NCBI RefSeq assembly: GCF_910594005.1
Contig: NC_057820.1
Coordinates: forward strand, 811,001-875,000
DNA: 64,000 bases
Source of the DNA: Cervus elaphus
Taxonomy: Eukaryota; Chordata; Mammalia; Artiodactyla; Cervidae
Direction: 5' to 3'
A program made the translations under genes and the position numbers. Shown in pieces: positions 56,401-64,000 of this stretch (position 1 is the stretch's first letter; each line of letters begins with the position of its first letter). A model generated the notes under the pieces. The model had not been told where the DNA came from. It saw only the letters and a list, made by a program, of their open reading frames with translations, and ran no database searches.

Positions 56401-59400
56401 TGTCCTCCTCACTGTCCTCCTCACTGTCCTCACTGTCCTCCTTACTGTCCTCCTCAACGTCCTCGTCACTGTCCTCCTCACTGCCCTCACTGTCCTCCTC
56501 ACTGCCCTCACTGTCCTCCTCACCGTCCTCGTCACTGTCCTCCTCACTGCCCTCCTCACCGTCCTCGTCACTGTCCTCCTCACTGTCCACCTCACTATCC
56601 TACTCACCGTTCTCCTCACTGTCCTCCTCACTGTCCTCCTCACCGTCCTCGTCACTGTCCTCCTCACTGTCCTCCTCACCGTCCTACTCACCGTCCTCCT
56701 CACTGTCCTCCTCACTGTCCTCACTGTCCTCCTCACTGTCCTCCTCACCGTCCTCCTCACTGTCCTCCTCACCGTCCTCCTCACCGTCCTCCTCACCGTC
56801 CTCCTCACTGTCCTCCTCACTGTCCTCCTCACTGTCCTCCTCACTGTCCTCACTGTCCTCCTCACCGTCCACCTCACCGTCCTCCTCACTGTCCTCCTCA
56901 CTGTCCTACTCACTGTCCTACTCACCGTCCTCCTCACTGTCCTCCTCACTGTCCTCCTCACCATCCTCCTCACTGTCCTCCTCACTGTCCTCCTCACTGT
57001 CCTCCTCACCGTCCTCCTCACCGTCCTCCTCACTGTCCTCCTCACTGTCCTCACTGTCCTCCTCACTGTCCTCCTCACCGTCCTCCTCACCGTCCTCCTC
57101 ACCGTCCTCCTCACCGTCCTCCTCACTGTCCTCCTCACTGTCCTCACTGTCCTCCTCACTGTCCTCCTCACCGTCCTCGTCACTGTCCTCCTCACCGTCC
57201 TCCTCACTGTCCTCCTCACTGTCCTCCTCACTGTCCTCCTCACTGTCCTCACTGTCCTCCTCACTGTCCTCCTCACCGTCCTCGTCACCGTCCTCCTCAC
57301 TGTCCTCCTCACCGTCCTCCTCACTGTCCTCCTCACCGTCCTCCTCACTGTCCTCCTCACCGTCCTCCTCACCGTCCTCCTCACCGTCCTCCTCACCGTG
57401 CTCCTCACCGTCCTCCTCACCGTCCTCCTCACTGTCCTCCTCACCATCCTCCTCACTCTCCTCCTCATCGTCCTCCTCACTGTCCTCCTCACTGTCCTCC
57501 TCACCGTCCTCGTCACCGTCCTCCTCACTGTCCTCCTCACTGTCCTCCTCACTGCCCTCACTGTCCTCCTCACCGTCCTCCTCACCGTCCTCCTCACCGT
57601 CCTCCTCACCGTCCTCCTCACCATCTTCCTCACCGTCCTCCTCACCGTCCTCCTCACCGTCCTCCTCACCGTCCTCCTCACCGTCCTCCTCACTGCCCTC
57701 ACTGTCCTCCTCACCGTCCTCCTCACTGTCCTCCTCACTGTCCTCCTCACCGTCCTCCTCACCGTCCTCCTCACTGTCCTCCTCACCGTCCTCCTCACCG
57801 TCCTCCTCACTGTCCTCCTCACCGTCCTCCTCACTGTCCTCCTCACCGTCCTCCTCACTGTCCTCCTCACTGTCCTCCTCACTGTCCTCCTCACCGTCCT
57901 CCTCACTATCCTCCTCACCGTCCTCCTCACTGTCCTCCTCACTGTCCTCCTCACTGTCCTCCTCACTGCCCTCACTGTCCTCCTCACCGTCCTCCTCACT
58001 ATCCTCCTCACTGTCCTCCTCACTGTCCTCCTCACTGTCCTCCTCACTGTCCTCCTCACTGCCCTCACTGTCCTCCTCACTGTCCTCCTCACTATCCTCC
58101 TCACTGTCCTCCTCACCATCCTACTCACTGTCCTCCTCACCGTCCTCCTCACCGTCCTCCTCACCGTCCTCCTCACCATCCTCCTCACCGTCCTCCTCAC
58201 CGTCCTCCTCACCGTCCTCCTCACCGTCCTCGTCACCGTCCTCCTCACCGTCCTCGTCACCGTCCTCCTCACCGTCCTCCTCACCGTCCTCCTCACTGTC
58301 CTCCTCACTGCCCTCACTGTCCTCCTCACTGTCCTCCTCACCGTCCTCCTCACCGTCCTCCTCACCGTCCTCCTCACTGCCCTCACCGTCCTCCTCACCG
58401 TCCTCCTCACCGTCCTCCTCACCGTCCTCCTCACCGTGCTCCTCACCGTCCTCCTCACCGTCCTCCTCACCGTCCTCGTCACTGTCCTCCTCACCGTCCT
58501 CGTCACTGTCCTCCTCACTGTCCTCCTCACTGTCCTCCTCACTGCCCTCACTGTCCTCCTCACCGTCCTCCTCACTGTCCTCCTCACCGTCCTCCTCACT
58601 GTCCTCCTCACCGTCTTCCTCACAGTCCTCCTCACCGTCCTCGTCACTGTCCTCCTCACCGTCCTCCTCACCGTCCTCCTCACCGTCCTCCTCACCGTCC
58701 TCCTCACTGTCCTCCTCACCGTCCTCCTCACCGTCCTCCTCACCGTCCTCCTCACCGTCCTCCTCACCGTCCTCCTCACTGTCCTCCTCACTGCCCTCCT
58801 CACTGTCCTCCTCACTGCCCTCACTGTCCTCCTCACCGTCCTCCTCACTGTCCTCCTCACCGTCCTCCTCACCGTCCTCCTCACCGTCCTCCTCACTGTC
58901 CTCCTCACTGCCCTCACTGTCCTCCTCACTGTCCTCCTCACCGTCCTCCTCACCGTCCTCCTCACCGTCCTCCTCACTGTCCTCCTCACTATCCTCCTCA
59001 CTATCCTCCTCACCGTCCTCCTCACTGTCCTCCTCACTGCCCTCCTCACTGCCCTCACTGTCCTCCTCACCGTCCTCCTCACCGTCCTCCTCACTGTCCT
59101 CCTCACTGTCCTCCTCACTGTCCTCACTGTCCTCCTCACCGTCCTCCTCACCGTCCTCGTCACCGTCCTCCTCACCGTCCGCGTCACCGTCCTCCTCACC
59201 GTCCTCCTCACCGTCCTCCTCACCGTCCTCCTCACTGTCCTCCTCACTGTACTCCTCACTGTCCTCCTCACTGCCCTCACTGTCCTCCTCACCGTCCTCC
59301 TCACTATCCTCCTCACTGTCCTCCTCACTGTCCTCCTCACCGTCCTCCTCACTGTCCTCCTCACCGTCCTCCTCACCGTCCTCCTCACCGTCCTCCTCAC

Positions 59401-60812
59401 TGTCCTCCTCACTGTCCTCCTCACTGCCCTCACTGTCCTCCTCACTGTCCTCCTCACTGTCCTCCTCACTGTCCTCCTCACTGCCCTCACTGTCCTCCTC
59501 ACCGTCCTCCTCACTATCCTCCTCACTGTCCTCCTCACTGTCCTCCTCACCGTCCTCCTCACTGTCCTCCTCACCGTCCTCCTCACCGTCCTCCTCACCG
59601 TCCTCCTCACTGTCCTCCTCACTGTCCTCCTCACTGCCCTCACTGTCCTCCTCACTGTCCTCCTCACCGTCCTCCTCACTGTCCTCCTCACTGTCCTCCT
59701 CACTGTCCTCCTCACCATCCTACTCACTGTCCTCCTCACTGTCCTCCTCACCGTCCTCGTCACTGTCCTCCTCACTGCCCTCACTGTCCTCCTCACCGTC
59801 CTCCTCACTATCCTCCTCACTGTCCTTCTCACTGTCCTCCTCACTGGACTCCTCACTGTCCTCCTCACTGTCCTCCTCACTGCCCTCACTGTCCTCCTCA
59901 CTGTCCTCCTCACTATCCTCCTCACTGTCCTCCTCACCATCCTACTCACTGTCCTCCTCACCGTCCTCCTCACCGTCCTCCTCACTGTCCTCCTCACCGT
60001 CCTCCTCACTGTCCTCCTCACTGTCCTCCTCACTGCCCTCACTGTCCTCCTCACTGTCCTCCTCACTATCCTCCTCACTGTCCTCCTCACCATCCTACTC
60101 ACCGTCCTCCTCACCGTCCTCCTCACCGTCCTCCTCACCGTCTTCCTCACCGTCCTCCTCACTGTCCTCCTCACCGTCCTCCTCACCGTCCTCCTCACTG
60201 TCCTCCTCACCGTCCTCCTCACCGTCCTCCTCACCGTCCTCCTCACTGTCCTCCTCACTGTCCTCGTCACCGTCCTCCTCACCGTCCTCCTCACCGTCCT
60301 CCTCACCGTCCTCCTCACCGTCCTCGTCACCGTCCTCCTCACCGTCCTCCTCACCGTCCTCCTCACCGTCCTCCTCACTGTCCTCCTCACTGCCCTCACT
60401 GTCCGCCTCACCGTCCTCCTCACCGTCCTCCTCACCGTCCTCCTCACCGTCCTCCTCACTGCCCTCACTGTCCTCCTCACCGTCCTCCTCACTGTCCTCC
60501 TCACCGTCCTCCTCACCGTCCTCCTCACCGTCCTCCTCACCGTGCTCCTCACTGTCCTCCTCACCGTCCTCCTCACCGTCCTCCTCACCGTCCTCCTCAC
60601 CGTCCTCCTCACCGTCCTCCTCACCGTCCTCCTCACTGTCCTCCTCACCGTCCTCCTCACTGTCCTCCTCACCATCCTCCTCACCGTCCTCCTCACTGTC
60701 CTCCTCACTGTCCTCCTCACCGTCCTCCTCACTGCCCTCACTGTCCTCCTCACTGTCCTCCTCACTGTCCTCCTCACCGTCCTCCTCACCGTCCTCCTCA
60801 CTGTCCTCCTCA
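53466..60812. repeat. Giant 12-bp minisatellite, 7.35 kb
   Basis: The basic unit is CTCCTCACYRYC, with main types CTCCTCACCGTC, CTCCTCACTGTC, CTCCTCACCATC and CTCCTCACTGCC. It also has 9-bp short units lacking one CTC, and rarer CTACTCAC and CTCGTCAC types. By length it holds about 600 units. The left third mixes 9- and 12-bp units and CA types. The right two thirds is richer in CG types. Longer blocks are duplicated inside it (periods of about 114 bp and 210 bp). Because 9 and 12 are multiples of three and the unit has no stop, giant open frames arise in several frames (2461 and 1816 codons plus strand, 1705 codons minus strand). Only two single-base losses (about 54309 and 55708) shift the phase. 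I see no gene structure around it. Confidence 0.97.
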
Positions 60813-61121
60813 CCTGTCCACTTCCTCATCTGTTTCCTCTATAAGCCCCCCCCCCCCCCGCCGACATCCAGATGTGCAACAGCCTGCATGAGTTTTCCAG
60901 ATGGGCGCTCAGGCCCATCCTGTCCCCACTCTCCCTGGATGAGGCTCAGGCCCTGTGAAGTTCTTGCGCACTGACTACTCACCCCATCCCATCCCAGCAC
61001 CACCTGGTCTGCGATTTCTCAGGCTGGCTCACCTCTGCTTATCTTCTCTCTTTTGGCTGCTTTCTTTCAACTAGCAAAACTCAGCTCTTAATACCCAGAT
61101 TTTGTGTAATTTCCTTTATAA
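60813..61121. other. Unique sequence with a 14-C run
   Basis: A run of 14 C lies at about 60846-60859. The rest is ordinary unique DNA. Confidence 0.55.
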
Positions 61122-61530
61122 CAAATGGATAGATGAGTAGATGAATAGATGGGTGGATGGGGAAATAGATGGGTGGGTGGATGGATGGATGGGTGTGTGG
61201 ATGGGTGGGTGGATGGGTGGATGGGTGGATGGATGGATGGGTGGATGGATGGATGGTGGGTGGATGGATGGGTGGGTGAATGCATAGGTGGGTGGATGGC
61301 TGGATGGGTGGATGGGTGGGTGGATGGATGGATGGGTGGGTGGATGGGTGGATGGGTGGATGGATGGATGGATGAATGGGTGGGTGGGTGGTTGGGTGGA
61401 TGGATGGATGGATGGATGGATGGGTGGGTGGGTGGATGGATGGGTGGGTGGTTGGGTGGATGGATGGGTGGATGGATGGATGGATGGGTGGGTGGATGAA
61501 TGGGATGGATGGGTGGGTGGGTGGATGGAC
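61122..61530. repeat. TGGA/TGGG tetranucleotide array
   Basis: About 410 bp of GGAT and GGGT tetramers (ATGGATGGATGGGTGG) with one-base variants. Minus-strand frames read His-Pro-Ser-Ile repeats and plus-strand frames Trp-Gly-Met repeats, both artefacts. Confidence 0.95.
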
Positions 61531-62601
61531 AGCCCTGGGGAGCTCTCACTTCTTAGGTGAGCTCTTCTCCAGAGTGAGCAGTCCCAGTCCCTCTCTTCTC
61601 GCTTGGCAGCTTGGAGCCCAGTCTCGCTCTGCCCACCCTCCTCCAGCTGCCCCAGGACCCCCTGTCCTTGGAGGCCAAACCACAGCTCTGGGGCCTGAGC
61701 AAAGTGTCCCGGCAGCAGCTGGCTGTGAGCGCCCCTCTCCCATCCGAGCCAGAGCCGCGCTGAAGTGGCCACCCTCCCTCCCCTGGTGACACCTGGCTGG
61801 AGGCTGCCCCTCATGGCAGAGGGGTCTGTCTCCAAACCACTGCCCCTCAGACACTGTGCAGACCCTACCCACCGGCCGGGCTAGGCTCAGTCAGTACCAC
61901 CCCAGCCCCAGGCCCACACAGAATGGGGCCGTTTTTCCCCCTGCCTCCCCTGTCCTGAGAGGAAGACGGCAGGAAGGAAAGCCTGGAGGTGACCTGGCTC
62001 CCCCAGCACAGCCCCCAGCTGGCCGCCCGCTCCAGCCCCAGCTGTCCTGGAACACGATTCCTTCTTGTTCGGACGCTGAGAAGTGGGAGGAGAGGGCGTG
62101 GGCCTGGGCGGTGGGGTGGGGTGCACAAGGGACCCCAGCTTCACCACTCCTTCCCTGGGGCTACACAGCTTGCCCTCCCAGGAGCACGGGGCCAGCAGCC
62201 ACCCGCCCTGGCCACCTGGGCCTTGCACCATCGGGGTGGCTGGGGGCTGCGGCCTCACTATGTGGGGTTATGCCCAGTAAGGTCTGGGTCTTAGCTCTAG
62301 GTCTGCCCCCAGCCCTGGGGCTGCTTCCCCTCTGGGCACCGAGGCCCTGCACTTCTGCTTGTGGTTGCGAGAATTCTGTCTGACCTGGAGGCAGCAATCT
62401 TACCTCCATCCCCTGGGCTGGCCCTGCCGAGGGTGTATGGCGGGAACAGCGGGGCCTCAAGCCCAGAGCGGCCCCTCCAGGCAGACAGAGGGATTGCCGC
62501 ACCCCAGGCCTTTCGCCAAGGTCAACCCCACATTTTGGATCAAGTTGTTTCCCCAAACAACCACATCTGGCCCCAGGTGATTCCGTTCCCCGTGCTCCCT
62601 G
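61531..62601. other. GC-rich unique sequence, no gene supported
   Basis: No repeat or exon recognised. Frames of up to 175 codons are low-complexity. Confidence 0.5.
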
Positions 62602-62836
62602 GCAGCCTTGGGGTCCTTCCTGGTGGCTCTGACGGTAAAGAATCCGCCTGCAACGCGGGAGACCTGGGTTCCATCCCTGGGTGGGGAAGACCCCCTGCAG
62701 AAGGGAGTAACTGCCCACTCCAGTGTTCTTGCCTGGAGAATTCCATGGGCAGAGGAGCCTGGCAGGCTGCAGTCCACAGGGTCGGAAAGAGTCAGACACG
62801 ACTGAGCGACTAACACTTTCACTCGCAGCCTTAGGG
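62602..62836 (+). mobile_element. Bov-tA type SINE with target-site duplication
   Basis: The complete element at 62614-62824 (head CTTCCTGGTGGCTCTGACGG, end CACGACTGAGCGACTAACAC) is flanked by GCAGCCTTGGGG (62602) and GCAGCCTTAGGG (62825). Of the SINEs here it looks closest to an intact family member, so it is probably young. Confidence 0.94.
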
Positions 62837-63118
62837 GGTGCAGGCCCGGGGTTTGTGGGGAGCAGCCGGGCAGCCGCCAAAGCGTGTGCAGCCCCTGCCG
62901 ACTGTCTTCTGGAAACGCCGCGTCTGCAGTCAGGACACAGAGGTGCCTCAGCCCCCCTCCCCGGCCTGATGGCCCGTGACTCTCTGGTTTGTAACACAGA
63001 GCCGCGCTTCTCATCAAGAGACTCATATTCTCCATATGACTCCGGACTTCACAGAGCAAGCCCGAGTCCTTCAGTTCTTTAACCCCACACCGAGTTTTCC
63101 CGCAACCCTTGATGTCGT
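62837..63118. other. Unique sequence
   Basis: Nothing recognised. Confidence 0.5.
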
Positions 63119-63416
63119 AAAGAATAGCCCCAGGGTGGGGCGGGTGAAACAGATCGCCAGTCCAGGTTGGATGCATGAGACAAGTGCTCAGGGCTGATGC
63201 ACCGGGAAGACCCAGAGGGACGCGATGGGGAGGGAGGTGGGAGGGGGGATCGGGATGGGGAACACATGTAAATCCATGGCTGATTCATGTCAATGTATGG
63301 CAAAAACCACTACAATATTGTAAAGTAATTAGCCTCCAACTAATAAAAATAATTGGGGAAAAAAATAAATAAAAATTATATATAAAAAAAAAAAAGAATA
63401 GCCCAGGGGTGGGGCG
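63119..63416 (+). mobile_element. Ruminant LINE-1 3' end (younger of a double insertion)
   Basis: The body at about 63143-63392 is the same 3'-UTR subfamily as 38913-39334 (shared GGTTGGATGCATGAGACAAG and CAATATTGTAAAGTAATTAG), severely 5'-truncated, with a long A-rich tail. AAAGAATAGCCCCAGGG at 63119 and AAAGAATAGCCCAGGGG at 63393, each followed by TGGGGCG, form a duplication of about 24 bp. Confidence 0.9.
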
Positions 63417-63580
63417 AGATGGAAGGCGGGAGGGAGGTTCAAGAGCGAGGGGACACGTGTTACCTACGGCCAGTTCCTGCCGATGTGTGGTAGAAACCAT
63501 AATGATTTTGTAAAGCAGTTATCCTCCAATTTAAAAAAGTAAATTAAAAAGAGGAAAAAGAATAGCCCCGGGACTGGGGT
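63417..63580 (+). mobile_element. Older LINE-1 3' end at the same target site
   Basis: GGGAGGGAGGTTCAAGAGCG, TGTGGTAGAAACCATAATGA and GTAAAGCAGTTATCCTCCAA resemble a more diverged ruminant LINE-1 3' end, with an A-rich tail ending at about 63556. AAAGAATAGCCCCGGG at 63557 repeats the target sequence a third time. Confidence 0.75.
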
Positions 63581-64000
63581 GGCTCTGGGTGCTGACCCCC
63601 CAGGTGGGCCCCGTGAAGCTGGCTGGCGGAGGGGACGCAGCCCCGCGGCTCCCGGCTTTACTGTGGTGCCTGCGTGACCAGGGACGAGGGACTGGGCCTC
63701 CAGGAGACGCAGGCTCCCGGCCACTCTGCATGACCGTAATACCCAGAGTCGGGGCTGGCATCCCCTGAGCCGGCTCTGCGCCAGGCGCCAGACTGGACAC
63801 CACAGGGGAGTTGAGTCTCCTCGCTCCTCGGCTCAAGGCCGGGTGCGGGGGCACTGTGCCCGTCCTTCAGGGGCAGCTCCATGGCATCAGGTGGGCCCCT
63901 GGCCCTGGGCAGTGCTGGGGAGCTGAGGAATGGCCCAGGGGGGCCTGGACACCAAGGACGCGAGCCTCCCTCTGGGACACGAGCCTGCAGAGGCTGCGCT
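63581..64000. other. GC-rich unique sequence to window end
   Basis: No repeat or exon recognised. Confidence 0.5.

Noticed and set aside
53466..60812. CRISPR array
   Set aside because: The repeats are contiguous 9-12 bp units without unique spacers, and the DNA is mammalian.
53459..60844. Giant open frame of 2461 codons, with 1816- and 1705-codon companions
   Set aside because: All are readings of the same 12-bp tandem repeat in different frames and strands. A unit length divisible by three without stop codons makes them inevitable, and there is no exon structure or unique domain.
61088..61549. 153-codon His-Pro-Ser-Ile frame
   Set aside because: Translation of a tetranucleotide array; composition artefact.
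62614..62690. tRNA gene
   Set aside because: It is the tRNA-derived head of a Bov-tA SINE; the cloverleaf and anticodon arm are not preserved. The same applies to the heads at 2447 and 42458.

Overview
This window is nuclear DNA from a bovid or other pecoran ruminant. It is not bacterial or viral. The evidence is the repertoire of interspersed repeats: BovB (RTE-type) LINEs, Bov-tA tRNA-derived SINEs, cetartiodactyl CHR-type SINEs, ruminant LINE-1 3' ends, ERV LTRs and old mammalian LINE-1 and MIR relics. I cannot separate cattle, sheep and goat from the sequence alone, and I cannot name the chromosome.

I find no protein-coding gene, tRNA, rRNA, miRNA or CRISPR array that I can support. The many long open frames come from three sources: (a) GC-rich DNA in which stop codons are rare, (b) tandem repeats whose unit length is a multiple of three, and (c) dead reverse-transcriptase frames of BovB and LINE-1. 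The only protein-like sequence is transposon-derived: BovB reverse transcriptase at about 2.67-3.82, 5.9-6.3, 13.89-14.75, 38.66-41.1, 44.6-44.95 and 47.5-47.8 kb, and LINE-1 ORF2 at about 4.1-7.8 and 43.5-44.6 kb.

Layout. 0-2.4 kb is GC-rich unique DNA. 2.4-8.1 kb is a nest of transposons in which a minus-strand LINE-1 was split by a BovB, a SINE and a solo LTR, each with readable target-site duplications. 8.1-37.8 kb is GC-rich, gene-free DNA dotted with short AT-rich islands full of TAAT, ATTA and TTAAT motifs (10.8, 11.3, 19.6, 20.6, 22.1, 24.9, 27.1, 30.3, 33.2 and 35.2 kb). It also has a strong CpG island at 17.7-18.3 kb, one BovB at 13.9 kb, an LTR fragment at 31.5 kb and several tandem arrays: TG, CA, GGTGAT, C-rich and two small minisatellites. 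37.8-48.5 kb is a second transposon cluster, interrupted at 45.5-47.1 kb by two more candidate conserved islands. 48.5-53.4 kb is GC-rich with another large candidate island at 49.8-50.4 kb. 53.47-60.81 kb is one minisatellite of 7.35 kb with a 12-bp unit. 61.1-61.5 kb is a TGGA array. 62.6-63.6 kb holds a SINE and a double LINE-1 insertion at one target site.

Taken together (inference): a GC-rich, tandem-repeat-rich, gene-poor region with spaced homeodomain-motif islands suggests the non-coding regulatory surroundings, or a large intron, of a developmental regulator, possibly near a chromosome end. The most unusual object is the 12-bp minisatellite. Its main unit types differ by CpG decay at a single dinucleotide, it keeps a triplet phase with only two visible breaks over 7.35 kb, and it carries nested higher-order repeats.
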